64,000 nt of DNA from Bactericera cockerelli (Eukaryota; Arthropoda; Insecta; Hemiptera; Triozidae). The notes below the pieces were generated by a model. It did no database searches, had not been told where the DNA came from, and saw only the letters and a program-made list of their open reading frames with translations. Of the stretch, positions 45,501 to 64,000 are shown piece by piece. Where the stretch lies: NCBI GenBank assembly GCA_024516035.1, contig CM044956.1:54279533-54343532 (forward strand), given 5' to 3'. The stretch's first letter is position 1. Every line of letters begins with the position of its first letter. The position numbers and the translations under genes were made by a program.

Positions 45501-48500
45501 TTTAAAGCACACAACACTATGTCTCAAAAGTGTGTATCAGATTTTTTTCGATAGACCCAAACAACTAATGCTAAATTGCATATTTGATAATGAACATAAT
45601 CAAACACAATCAAATGGACAGTGGCCTATTAATTTCACGATTAAATCAGTCCGTTAGTGACAAGGCAATCCATATTCAGTCTTAAAAAGCATGTATATCT
45701 TTTTCAACTGAGACTGATAAGTTTTAGTTGCAGTTAACACAGTTAAAAATTCCTGTTCTTGCATCTTACGTGTTACCGGAGCTTACTTTGTAGATAGAAA
45801 TCAAAGTTAAGGCACTTTGGGAATCTCCACTCTTCTTGGCATCCAGAGCGGCTCTCTTGTACTCAGCTTGTCTCTGTGTGAGTAGTTGCAGCACTTTCTC
45901 ATCAGGGCCAGTGGAGGGGGAGGCGCGGGGGGGAATAGGGGGAGGCGATGCTTCTGGAATGGGAGGGGATGCTTCCGGAATGGGGGGAGAGGGTCGAGCT
46001 GGAACAGCAGGGGCAGTACGCATTGGCTCAAGTGGTGGGGGTAGAGAGGATCTCTCATCTGAAATATGTGGAGAGATTTTGTTTAGAAAGAACATTATGA
46101 ATATGATGTTTGCTATTTTATTATTATTTTATTTTTTATTTAAGTTTAACGTCGCTTTAAATTTTATGGTCATATCATGACGGATATTTGATTATTATTC
46201 ATCCATTTCATATAATTATTGTTTCTACTGAACTTCTTTAATTTCACAAGTGTGCGTTCAGTGGGTTGCTGATTTTATACGCTCCTTTTGTAAAATAGAA
46301 TTGCACTCTTTGGCAGAAAAAAACTGTAGAATCTATAGATGGTCAATCACAAGCATGGATAATTTTCTAGTTATTGCTAATTGTATCCTCAACCATTTTA
46401 AGACCAATAACTCAGTGATATAGTATGGTATTCCTTTTTATGCAAGATCAAAACCTAAAGCTGACAAACGTTTGTAATTTGTAGAAGATACATCATTTAG
46501 AGCTCTTATGTTTACCCAGTGCTTAAATGAGAAGTATTTGTGTCTAATGGAGGCATGTGTAGTGTGGGCAAGCTCCAACAGTGTATCACTTATCCACAGT
46601 GATGATTGTATCCTTACTACGAATTAAACAAGCTGTAAGACACTGATACTTCGAACAACCAACATTTTCGGACCTATTAAAAAGGCTAATAGTATAGTGT
46701 ACACCTACACATTATACACTTGATTATACTCTATTATTTAGTTTTGATGTTTTTAAGGCTACCAGGGCATAAATAAATTTAAAAATAAGATGAAAAGAAG
46801 ACAGAGAAAGAAGGTACACGTTTTCAAATCAGGGTTACAGTTCAATTTTAGTACAACTCATACAAGATTTTCATGCAAAAATACAGTAAATTTCTACCAC
46901 TGCTTCCTCTGTTAATTAAACCAAACAATTAGTTAAATAATTCTAATTGTATTACATAAAAACAAGATACCTCAAGAAATGGGAATTTCATGGAAAGATG
47001 AGAAAAAAAATTAAAAAGTAAACCACTTAACAAAGTTTTATAATAAGAAGATATTGTGTCACAATGTTTCACAAGCTCAATACTGTCATATTATTATTTC
47101 TTGAATTGTGACACAGAAACAGTTTTTTAAAGTCTTTATGAATGAGCACCCATACAACCCATGCCAGTTTTTCATGCACATATACAGTGAATTTCTACCA
47201 CAACTACTCTGTAGCAAATAATAATAATTGCAAGTTTATCTAGCTTTATTTGGGGGTGCGGCTCCTGTTTTCGACTTACAACTACTATATGAATAAAAGC
47301 TAATAATTAGTAAAATAACTCCGATTGTATCATATAAAAATAATATACATAAAGATAAGAAAAGAGAGTACTAATTCAAGCATTTTAAGAAAGCTTGTTA
47401 ATAATAAGAACCACAATGTCCAACAAGCTAGCAATACAGTCATGCTATTATTTCTTGCATTGTCTTGCATAAATATAAATAATGTACAAATACAAGTTTT
47501 TCATGTAAATCTACAATGATTTTATACTACTACTAGGAATATTAATAAAACCAAATAATTTGTAAATAATTTTATCCATGGAAAGATCAGAAAAGAGTAA
47601 AAAAAGATTGATAATTTCCACTCTGAATAATAATTAAAACTAATACTGTTAAATTGTACCTATGGTAGGTGCCACAGGTTCAGAAGGTTCAGTGTTCGAG
47701 TCCTGGGCTGCAGGTTGTGGTGCCGGCTTCACAACAGACACCGGAGGAGGAATATCATCAGGGTTGATAGTTCCACCTGCTTGTGCTGTCTTCAAAAGAT
47801 CAGACAGAGTTTTGATTCCTCTGCCAAACCTGTTAAAATGTAAAATCATTAATTACATCAAAACAACATATGAAATGGTAAGAACAACAGCTCACATACT
47901 AAGCTTTTAGTGAAAAAATCTTATTTTTTTACTAATTATTTTTTATTTATAGAAAATTTTCTACTCAGACTGAACATGAAGTTTGTGACTACTTTTTAGA
48001 TTTTTTTAAAATTGGGATTAATATCACTTTGAACTGCATGGTCATATCACAATGAGGGTTTTACTCTCCATTTGCTGGAAACAACTACTCAAATTAACCT
48101 CACCCAGCCTGAGTGGGGCCGGGAATAGCCAGCAATACGAGGGTTCGAATTTGAATGGTCACCCATCCATGTCTTAGCCTCACTGGGCGTTGCTCAACTT
48201 CAGTGACTGAATGAGAACTGTTGTATTAAACATACCATCAACACTGGCTAGTACCTACTTTATTTATTAAATTACATCATTTAAATTAAAATAACAATAA
48301 CCTTCTTGCTTTAGCTGAGTCATGGGCTTGTTTGGCATTAGTCTCTGCAGTCTGGTACATAGTAAGTCTCTCATTGATCAAAGTAATTGTTGGATCTTGG
48401 TGAGACGTGGGCAGAGGAAAATAGTTTTGTTCATTATTACTGGTAGGTGGAACAGAATCAGTTTCTCCCACTTGCAACTCTGAAAGCTCTCCCTGGAATG

Positions 48501-50679
48501 TTTTTATTTAAAACGAAGATATTTTAATTGTGAGCTATTGGCATTAGTTGTAGGGCGGTCTTGCCTAATGTTCGATTTATTAACATTGAAATTGCTGCCA
48601 CTCTCCCCAAGACATATTATGTTGTAGTGAGTAGACCCTTTGAATAGAATTTTATAAAATCAAGAAATTTTACTTTTGTTTTAACAAGATTTTAGCACAC
48701 TTTTTTGGCTACAACCTAGGGTTTAGCAAGAAGACAATTTTTAAATGATTTTTTATTCCTTTGATGTGAATGACCCTATAAAAATAACATCAATTCATTA
48801 AAAAAATAACTGAAAAGTGTTACAAAGAGCCCAGGTCTGTTTTATTTTTAGGCTTTCCTGCACACTCATTCAAAATCATAGATTCTATAATCTTTTGATT
48901 AATACATTGTGTACATTCAAGGTGTTTTAGATTCTTTGAATCTCCTTATTTACCAAAAGATCAGGGTCATTTTCATCCACAGATATATCATCATCTGATG
49001 GAATGTCTTTCAAACTATCAGCAATCATCATATCCAACTGGGAGTCTGGTAGTGGAGCAGCCACTGAAATAAAAACAAGCAAACCTGTGAGAATCAGTAC
49101 CCTATTAAAAATTTAACTAGGCATAGAGTTAAACAAGTTTGAATCCCACCCAGTGCATTATTTATTCCTAATTAATTTGAGTTTGTTACCACATAATAAT
49201 AAGATTGTGAGGGTTAGGTGGTAGAAAATGCTTTGACCATTAACCTCACCTGGGGGTTACCTTCCACTAAAGAGAATAATTATTATTATAACAAGAAGGC
49301 TGCTGATAATTCTTAAAGAAAAATCAGAATTTCACAAATTTCAAACTTAACTTACACTTCTTGGATTTAGGTTTGGGACCAGATGAGCCCCCTGTGAGGG
49401 CTGCCAACTCAGCTTCCAAATCTTCATCATCATCGTCATCCTCATTGCCATCAAGTCCAGTATCAAAGTTTGGAATATCCATTAGTCCATACTGTAAAAA
49501 AAATGCAATGATTAAACTTTCAGAGTCTTTCTAAAGAGCCACATACATTGCATCTAAACATATATTATGATGTTCTAAAAAAATGTTGTCATCTGTGATC
49601 TGCATCAGCATGGCACATGTTATTGTATTATGATCTCTGGAGGACAACCCCAGACTCCTTAATTATTTCAGTGTAGCTCAAGGATAAGAGAAAAGAACAT
49701 GATACATCCTAAAGCAGAAGGGTTTACACAGTTGAGTTCATACATTTAATACAGAACCTAATATCAAGAGAATTGGCTTATGATAACTAATATACTAATA
49801 TACATTACATGGTTTTTACAAGAGACAGATAAAAAAAATAGAAAAGAATAGTTAGAAGCACATTTCAAATCACACTTTGTGTTTGTCCAATATAGATTTC
49901 TCAGGTAGTATAATAATAGAGTAAATCCTTCGTAAAAATATTGTGGACTAATAACGATAGCTGATAGTGATAAAAATAAAATGTAAAAATTGCTATTATG
50001 TAAATTTTCCCACGAAAAAATATCAAAAAAAGAGAGGCTCGAACATTTGGCAATCTTTCGACAGTGAAAATGTTAAATGACAAAAAAAATACTGTGAAAG
50101 GCGTAGAAAAGACCACATAACCAAATTTGTTTCAAGAAGTTTTCATAAAATTGTATGGTTTCATCAGTAATCAAAGAAGAAAATTGCTAAAAAATTACAT
50201 TGCAAGCATAGGGAATTGTTTTTTTTTTTTGCCCTTACAGATTGACGGCAACGCTATAAATACAACTGAAGCCAGCTTCAGATGTATTTACACAGGGAAC
50301 ATAGGGAGTTGTTTATAATAATAACTCTTTATTGACAAGAATAATATTGACAAAGGGCGTGATTATTGTCTGAGGCAATCTCTGCCATCAAACCCATATC
50401 TCTGCCATCAAACCCATATTTTAAAGAGTTTATCTATTTTTTTATTTTTATTTTTTGTAAATCTATGATTTTGACAGATAAAATAGTATTCTCATTATTT
50501 TAAAGAGTCCATTCAGTTGATGGAGTCATCCAAGTCATCACCTCTTGCTTAACTAACTATTGGGTAACTCCTCCTGTAAAAGTATACCTTATTACTTATT
50601 GCCATATCATGGGAAAATGACTCACCTGAGATAGGTTGTTACTCCTAGGTTTTTTTGACTTGGATTTTCCCACAGGCAT
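37606..50679 (-). CDS. l(2)gd1: CC2D1 / lethal(2) giant discs, 14 coding exons
   Basis: Binds the ESCRT-III subunit Shrub/CHMP4 through DM14 domains and membranes through C2, limiting ectopic Notch activation on endosomes (family knowledge). Exons on the minus strand: 50679-50626, 49491-49356, 49063-48954, 48492-48302, 47829-47660, 46058-45787, 45273-45114, 44130-43882, 43033-42714, 42091-41961, 41218-40922, 39854-39703, 39005-38915, 37730-37606. Every junction has GT/AG. DM14-like helical pairs lie at about residues 133-190, 273-330, 378-435 and 496-553, joined by Pro-rich linkers. The C2 region is at about 600-770, and the protein ends EKWLVIDNTS. Exons 10 and 14 each seem to lack one base (T-run 42069-42073; C-run 37703-37707). 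With both restored the exons total 820 codons, close to Drosophila l(2)gd1. As written, the frame ends early in exon 10. Confidence 0.94.
37749..37961 (-). repeat. tRNA-headed SINE in CC2D1 intron 13
   Basis: GTAGTCAAGTGG-family SINE in reverse orientation, with head, B box (GTTCGAATCCCACCC) and GGTAGAAAATGCTTTGAG tail. Confidence 0.7.
38098..38315 (+). repeat. tRNA-headed SINE, TTAGCTCAGTGG family
   Basis: Head with TTAGCTCAGTGGTAAGATAC and B box GGGTTCGAACCCC, an anticodon-arm-like TTACCAT, then the family tail ending in AAAATAAAAAGGC. A CCTCAGTAGC-family scrap in reverse orientation precedes it at 37980-38090. Confidence 0.7.
38381..38817. mobile_element. mariner/Tc1-like MITE, 437 bp
   Basis: TIRs of about 28 bp: ACTCACCGGCAGAATTAAC on the left and GTTAATTCTGCCGGTGAGT on the right, both flanked by TA. 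It carries a 30-nt T-run just inside the left end and no transposase frame. Confidence 0.75.
38915..39005 (-). CDS. l(2)gd1: CC2D1 exon 13 (C2 strand region)
   Basis: Encodes GGFFRSDSLVGTVNVKLQPL and LETKSTIHDAYD, a strongly conserved C2 segment, between a TTGCAG acceptor and GTGAGT donor. Confidence 0.92.
39006..39702. other. CC2D1 intron 12, no repeat identified
   Basis: AT-rich, with poly-T/poly-A and ATATTA-rich stretches at about 39590-39660. No element was recognised. Confidence 0.45.
39703..39854 (-). CDS. l(2)gd1: CC2D1 exon 12 (C2 domain)
   Basis: Encodes TGRSDTVYDTNSPVYNCVF and RVFKRHALKLEVWSKG. The acceptor-side part (about 80 bp of exon plus about 20 bp of intron) belongs to a four-copy tandem array. 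Confidence 0.92.
39776..40170 (-). repeat. 103-bp tandem array over the exon 12 acceptor, four copies
   Basis: Equivalent positions at 39784, 39887, 39990 and 40093 give a constant 103-bp period. Each unit contains the acceptor TTACAG and the first part of exon 12 (E-x-PVTGRSDTVYDTNS coding). Only the gene-proximal copy continues into the whole exon and a donor. The upstream three are acceptor-bearing partial exons. Confidence 0.93.
40269..40580 (+). repeat. tRNA-headed SINE, TAGCTCAGTGG family, full length
   Basis: Head with AATAGCTCAGTGGTTAAGCA, TTGCCATGCGG anticodon-arm-like section and B box GGGTTCGAACCCTC. The tail has CGCCCATCAGAGGGGAGGC and a 13-nt A-run. The anticodon arm resembles tRNA-Gly. 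It lies in CC2D1 intron 11. Confidence 0.8.
40922..41218 (-). CDS. l(2)gd1: CC2D1 exon 11 (start of C2 region)
   Basis: 99 codons, phase 0 at both ends. Begins MCMRTRDHFKAVGDIASANK and includes RFHYETRVFTSVVCNTDLKD. An in-frame alternative acceptor 48 bp upstream (exon start 41266) results from a local duplication. Confidence 0.93.
41219..41266 (-). repeat. l(2)gd1: 48-bp duplicated acceptor and exon start of exon 11
   Basis: The sequence from the AACTCTCAG acceptor through MCMRTRDH coding is repeated once upstream. Using the outer acceptor would insert 16 residues (MCMRTRDHNFFFLNSQ) in frame without a stop. Confidence 0.88.
41303..41593. mobile_element. pogo/Tc1-type MITE, 291 bp
   Basis: Starts CAGTAGAATT and ends ATTCGGGATTCTACTG, flanked by TA on both sides. 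The interior has AATTCG/CGAATT-type text. Non-coding; in CC2D1 intron 10. Confidence 0.7.
41600..41740 (-). repeat. tRNA-headed SINE (CCTCAGTAGC family)
   Basis: The reverse complement shows GGCGGCGGACTTGTAATCTG and GGTTCAAGTGC. The head is truncated. Confidence 0.6.
41961..42091 (-). CDS. l(2)gd1: CC2D1 exon 10 with apparent one-base deletion
   Basis: In phase 0 from exon 9 the frame reads VPIPLKKN, as expected after DLAT, then would stop at the TGA in AGATCTGA. The other frame reads TLESDYDIISRDECLPGSDS and EIYEKLQADLIEQMK and joins exon 11 correctly. One additional base in the T-run 42069-42073 links the two. Confidence 0.85.
42122..42230 (+). repeat. tRNA-headed SINE head (GTCACCGTGG family)
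   Basis: Good A box (GTGGCCGAGCGAGTTAG) and B box (AGGTTCAATCCCCAG) followed by a short piece of body. Confidence 0.7.
42344..42475. mobile_element. Short MITE with GGATCCCAC ends
   Basis: GGATCCCAC on the left and GTGGGATCC on the right enclose GAAAC/GTTTC-containing arms. A related sequence is at 5722-5890. A 30-nt T-run follows at 42477-42506. Confidence 0.55.
42714..43033 (-). CDS. l(2)gd1: CC2D1 exon 9, Pro-rich linker and fourth DM14
   Basis: Very GC-rich. Encodes a Pro/Ala-rich linker, then RQERQLTLLLDRQRAFKRAA and AREHLRAVKQLEPLI, ending GLPVDLAT. The long plus-strand open frame here is only its antisense shadow. Confidence 0.92.
43200..43341. mobile_element. 142-bp MITE (CTGGATATAAGAGAA family)
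   Basis: Begins ACAGTTGAATCTGGATATAA and ends in the inverse TGTCCAGGTTCGACTGTA. Same family as 55711-55838. Confidence 0.65.
43342..43881. other. CC2D1 intron 8 remainder, interspersed repeat scrap
   Basis: 43535-43735 (GCGGGCCGAGGCATGG; CTTACCAGTTCGGAGAAA; GTGAGTGAGTCAGTCAGTGA) resembles a widespread invertebrate repeat, with a weaker relative at 22140-22330. The class is not determined. Confidence 0.4.
43882..44130 (-). CDS. l(2)gd1: CC2D1 exon 8, third DM14
   Basis: Encodes LTQRLAKYQSQEAAARAEGN, RRMGRIVKQYEEAIRLHQTG and PLEELPVPPGYPPFPGE, the most conserved DM14 of the protein. Confidence 0.94.
44364..44644. mobile_element. piggyBac-like MITE, 281 bp
   Basis: CACGTTCGTTACC at the left and GGTAACGAACGTG at the right, flanked by TTAA on both sides (44360-44363, 44645-44648). 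Non-coding; in CC2D1 intron 7. Confidence 0.75.
44755..44942 (-). repeat. tRNA-headed SINE (CGGTAGCTCTGTG family)
   Basis: The reverse complement contains GTCGCGGGTTCAAAACCCAG and the CATAATAATTTG and GACTTATTAGTC tail features. Diverged from the copies at 34349 and 36584. Confidence 0.6.
45114..45273 (-). CDS. l(2)gd1: CC2D1 exon 7, end of second DM14
   Basis: QFDAVINLAKSGQAIDISDM, then a Pro-rich linker ending QPPQ-type text before GTACTA. Confidence 0.9.
45274..45786. other. CC2D1 intron 6
   Basis: No repeat or gene recognised. Confidence 0.5.
45787..46058 (-). CDS. l(2)gd1: CC2D1 exon 6, Pro-rich linker and start of second DM14
   Basis: The Pro-rich part contains a small internal duplication (SPPIPEASPPIPEASPP). 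It is followed by KVLQLLTQRQAEYKRAALDA and KKSGDSQSALTLISIYK. Confidence 0.92.
46059..47659. other. CC2D1 intron 5
   Basis: A 5S-SINE tail fragment (reverse) at 46141-46190 and a decayed tRNA-SINE tail at about 46510-46620. At 46860-47540 a long AT-rich block repeats motifs such as TTTTTCATGCA and ACCAAACAATT at irregular spacing, suggesting an old internal duplication. Confidence 0.45.
47660..47829 (-). CDS. l(2)gd1: CC2D1 exon 5, end of first DM14
   Basis: FGRGIKTLSDLLKTAQAGG and TINPDDIPPPVSVVKPAPQP. Acceptor TTTTAACAG and donor GTACAA. Confidence 0.92.
48020..48255 (-). repeat. 5S-headed SINE, near full length
   Basis: The reverse complement has a diverged 5S head, the body (GGCTGGGTGAGGTTAATTTG) and tail (CAGTTCAAAGTGATATTAAT). 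In CC2D1 intron 4. Confidence 0.7.
48302..48492 (-). CDS. l(2)gd1: CC2D1 exon 4, start of first DM14
   Basis: GELSELQVGETDSVPP, then DPTITLINERLTMYQTAETN and AKQAHDSAKAR. AT-rich compared with exons 8, 9 and 11. Confidence 0.92.
48493..48953. other. CC2D1 intron 3
   Basis: No repeat recognised. Confidence 0.5.
48954..49063 (-). CDS. l(2)gd1: CC2D1 exon 3, acidic linker
   Basis: AAPLPDSQLDMMIADSLKDI and PSDDDISVDENDPDLL. Phase agrees with exons 2 and 4. Confidence 0.88.
49137..49287 (+). repeat. tRNA-headed SINE, head-truncated (GTAGTCAAGTGG family)
   Basis: Begins at the B box (GTTTGAATCCCACCCAGTG) and keeps the GTGGTAGAAAATGCTTTGA tail. Confidence 0.6.
49356..49491 (-). CDS. l(2)gd1: CC2D1 exon 2, acidic N-terminal region
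   Basis: YGLMDIPNFDTGLDGNEDDD, then EDLEAELAALTGGSSG and a Lys-rich end. Typical of the family N-terminus. Confidence 0.92.
49492..50625. other. CC2D1 intron 1
   Basis: Two direct copies of TCTGCCATCAAACCCATAT at about 50380-50420. No element or gene recognised. Confidence 0.45.
50626..50679 (-). CDS. l(2)gd1: CC2D1 exon 1 with start codon
   Basis: ATG at 50679, then PVGKSKSKKPRSNNLSQ, a basic start typical of the family, and donor GTGAGT. Upstream context CTTGAAAATG. Confidence 0.9.
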
Positions 50680-51007
50680 TTTCAATGTTTTAAGATCATG
50701 TACAAGAAAACCTACGGGAGCTGGAGGGATAGAATTAGGACTAGTAATTTAATGAGATGGGTAAAAATGATAAAATTGATAATGAGATACCTAATTAAAA
50801 ATTTAAACGCAAAAAAGAAAAATAGCAATAGCAAATAATTTTTTTTTTTACTTGTTTTGAAATTTTGAAAATTTATCTTAAAAAAATGATAATTGAGAAG
50901 ATAGCATGCAGTTTTTTTTTTTGTTTTAACGAACTTATCAGCTGTTTTCTGGGTAAGACTCCGGGCAGAACTCAAGGTATCCATGAACATGTTGAAAATC
51001 GGAAGCA

Positions 51008-51060
51008 AGGGCCCCCCAAACCGCGGGGCCCTTGGCATCTGCCAAATCCGCCATATGAGT
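51008..51060 (+). repeat. GC-rich dispersed repeat fragment
   Basis: Second copy of the 841-930 sequence (AAACCGCGGGGCC plus TTGGCATCTGCCAAATCCG). Confidence 0.6.
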
Positions 51061-51140
51061 AATCCGTTATTGAAGCTTTCAACTTGCTTTCGCGAGCCTT
51101 TCTGTAAGCTTGTGTTTTTGAATGAAACACGCACCATCAA

Positions 51141-51496
51141 GTGTGCAACAAACACGCTGCAAACGTTTTATACTATCTGGGAAAGCTTATTGTGTTGAGA
51201 CTTCGTCGATTTTTTGTTCCCATACTTACTGCGCTACTTGGTCAAATGGAAAAAATAATATAACATGGGATTATTATGGTCTTTGAGGTCTTTGACTGGT
51301 ATGCAGAGACTTTTTCAAGTGTGCAACAAACACGCTGCAAACGTTTTATACTATCTGGGAAAGCTTATTGTGTTGAGACTTCGTCGATTTTTTGTTCCCA
51401 TACTTACTGCGCTACTTGGTCAAATGGAAAAAATAATATAACATGGGATTATTATGGTCTTTGAGGTCTTTGACTGGTATGCAGAGACTTTTTTTT
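51141..51496. repeat. 178-bp tandem duplication
   Basis: GTGTGCAACAAACACGCTGC starts identical blocks at 51141 and 51319, each running to TGCAGAGACTTTTT. Confidence 0.9.
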
Positions 51497-51506
51497 GACA
51501 TTTTCA

Positions 51507-51790
51507 TGTCTTTGCTCTGGCACATAACCAAAATTATGTGACGAAATTATGTAACGAAATTATGTAACGATATTATGTAACGAAATATTGAATTGTAAAG
51601 GGAGAAAAGAGGGAAAGTGTGTGTCATGCGCACAATGGCGAAGTATTGAATTGTAGAGGGAGAGAAGAGAGAAGGTATGTGTCATGCGCACAATACGAAA
51701 TTTGGTCAGTTGGGTTTTGGACCTTGAATAGTAAAGATGAAAATGTCCCAATGGTTGCAGACTCGTATGCAAGCGTTTTATCCCTATAAG
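51507..51790 (-). repeat. LINE-like tail repeat (as at 11380-11560)
   Basis: The reverse complement shares GTCTGCAACCATTGGGACA and the series of CGTTACATAATTTCGTTACA-type units with 11380-11560. A roughly 60-bp subunit (GAGGGAGAGAAGAGAGAAGG; GTGTCATGCGCACAAT) is doubled here. Confidence 0.6.
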
Positions 51791-52500
51791 ATTCACTTTA
51801 GGGTGGTCCCGAGCTTGCTATAGGGATGCGCATAGGCGCTTCAAACAAACGTCTCTGCATAACAAAATCAGCTGAAGGGACAAATGACCCAGGCATCCCT
51901 ACAGTGAGGACTCTGCATACCCATAGATTTAACCTATGTGCATACCACCCTTAATCCGTTGATGTCCTTAAGTTCTGCCCGGAAAATTTCTCCTGTTTAA
52001 AATAAAATGAAGTTAGCCATCCCATTCATCAATTCTCCTCTTCTCAAGTTTTTGAGGTTATGAGTATGTTAAAATAATAAAAAAAATATTTTTTTAACTT
52101 TTAATTTTATCAAAATTAAATGGAACAAATAACGAAAAAAGTATAAACTAACTTTAAAGACTTTGTTTTTGAAAGCTGAGAAATGTAATTTAATGAGAAT
52201 TTGAGTTTGTGAGTAATATTTGATATTTATCTTTTTCTATTTAAATGAAAAACCCATTCAAGGTTTGCTCAGACTCATAAGGTCATGAGCCCACAATCTC
52301 GAGAGCCTTTGTGCTGAAATGGAACCGAAATGGTCAGCAGCTAAATACTCCAGAGTGCGTGGAAAGGGAAGGAAGAATTGACTTCAGATTTAGAGGACCT
52401 TCCAGCTGAAAGTCCCAATAAATCCCAGGTGAGATAACAGAGGGAGGTACCTAAAACCATTTCTTTTTGGTCCTTATTTACATTTACACTCATTTCTGAA
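51791..52500. other. Region between divergent CC2D1 and DHX33 genes
   Basis: Should contain promoters of one or both genes. A possible non-coding first exon of DHX33 ends at 52431 with AATCCCAG/GTGAGA, since the DHX33 start exon has its own acceptor (TTTTGTAG at 53273-53280). That assignment is only a guess. Confidence 0.3.
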
Positions 52501-52716
52501 CACGTATGAGACAGAACGTTTTCTATAGTTTGTACGCTGGGACGGCTTCAAATTAGGGTATGTGTTCCAAATATGACAACAACAAAAAAAAATTGGGACG
52601 GGCAAGTACAAAAATATATTATTAATAGCAATATCTGTGCCCACCGGTGGGTCACATTACAAGGGGAATTAAAAAAAAAAACGTGACCCACTGGTGGGCA
52701 TGCCGTCTCATATGTG
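52501..52716. mobile_element. piggyBac-like MITE, 216 bp
   Basis: CACGTATGAGACAG on the left and CCGTCTCATATGTG on the right. TTAA follows on the right (52717-52720) and TGAA, one change from TTAA, precedes on the left. The interior has its own CCACCGGTGGGTCAC / GTGACCCACTGGTGG inverted pair. Confidence 0.65.
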
Positions 52717-53019
52717 TTAAAAGAAGTACGCACCACAGAAAAATACTTCATTATAAATTATAGACAACCAAATAAATATCAACTTTGGTTCTATACATTT
52801 TTTTCCAAAATTGTTGACCCTTTTGGAGATACAGAGTAGAGAATAGAGCCTATTTTGGAATCCTGTCCACTTTTTGGCAACTTACAGGAAAAATTATTCC
52901 AGGACTGTGAAATCATTTTTCTGAGAGCAAAGTTTGTAGAGAAGAAGTTATAGACCATTTTGTTTTCTATCCAAACCTGTATAAATATAACCAGTAACTT
53001 TTTTTAAAAAAAATACAAT

Positions 53020-53150
53020 AATAATAACACTCTTTAGTAATAGGTAACCACCAGGCAAGGTTAATGCCTAAAGCATTTTCTACCACCTAACCCTCAGAGT
53101 CTTATTATCATGTGGTCACATACACTAATTATTCAGAAAAAATTAATATT
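53020..53150 (-). repeat. tRNA-SINE tail (GTAGTCAAGTGG family)
   Basis: The reverse complement has ATGATAATAAGACTCTGAGG and GGTAGAAAATGCTTTAGG. The head is absent. It lies just upstream of the DHX33 start exon. Confidence 0.6.
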
Positions 53151-53345
53151 AGTTAAGTGTTGAACATATTTATTATTTTAATATGTACCCATAAAAATTG
53201 AGACTTTACACTTACTGTAACCTGTTACTTAACTACTGTAATTTAGACTCCTAACCTACATAATTATTTTCTTTTTTGTAGGATTAACAGAAGAAATGAT
53301 TGTATCCTGCTGACAAAATAGTACATATTTCTTAAATCTGACAAA

Positions 53346-64000
<10,655 letters not shown>

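Overview
The window is nuclear DNA of an animal, very probably an insect. Its three genes are split by introns with ordinary GT/AG signals, and their closest recognisable relatives are the cabut (KLF10/11), lethal(2) giant discs (CC2D1) and DHX33 families. A Ty1/copia element carries the same half-initiator-tRNA-Met primer site as Drosophila copia. The background is AT-rich and crowded with 5S-rRNA-headed and tRNA-headed SINEs, MITEs and minisatellites. I cannot fix the order; a large repeat-rich hemimetabolous insect genome fits best, but that is inference.

Layout. 1-12387 has no gene I can support, only repeats, including a 1260-bp hAT-type element at 6925-8184. 12388-15560 (+) holds three exons of a cabut/KLF10-11 zinc-finger factor; its first exon is not identified. 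About 15561-19500 is AT-rich, nearly repeat-free and probably 3' UTR plus flank. 19500-28900 is intergenic, dense in SINEs and MITEs. 28903-36970 is a tandem segmental duplication. Each copy ends in a 41/45-bp minisatellite, and the outer copy was later hit by a copia element (28953-33272) and a 5S SINE. 37606-50679 (-) is a complete 14-exon l(2)gd1/CC2D1 gene with four DM14 regions and a C2 domain. 53346-64000 (+) is the 5' half of DHX33, running off the right edge, with large TE-filled introns. The last two genes are head to head, about 2.7 kb apart.

The most unusual structure is at the end of CC2D1. The last coding codons, including the stop, are one unit of a 45-bp minisatellite. It is repeated 15 times in the gene's own reading frame, and a second array lies further out, carried there by the segmental duplication. 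Two other exons of the gene carry tandem duplications across their splice acceptors (48 bp x2 in exon 11, 103 bp x4 in exon 12). Exons 10 and 14 each appear one base short in a homopolymer; adding those two bases gives an uninterrupted product of about 819 residues. The copia element has its whole 5' leader (LTR end, primer site, gag start) inverted between 25-bp inverted repeats, with about 90-100 gag codons missing, although its pol reading frame is intact and its LTRs look identical.

The genes are unrelated in function: transcription factor, ESCRT-linked endosomal regulator and RNA helicase. No operon-like or defence system is present.
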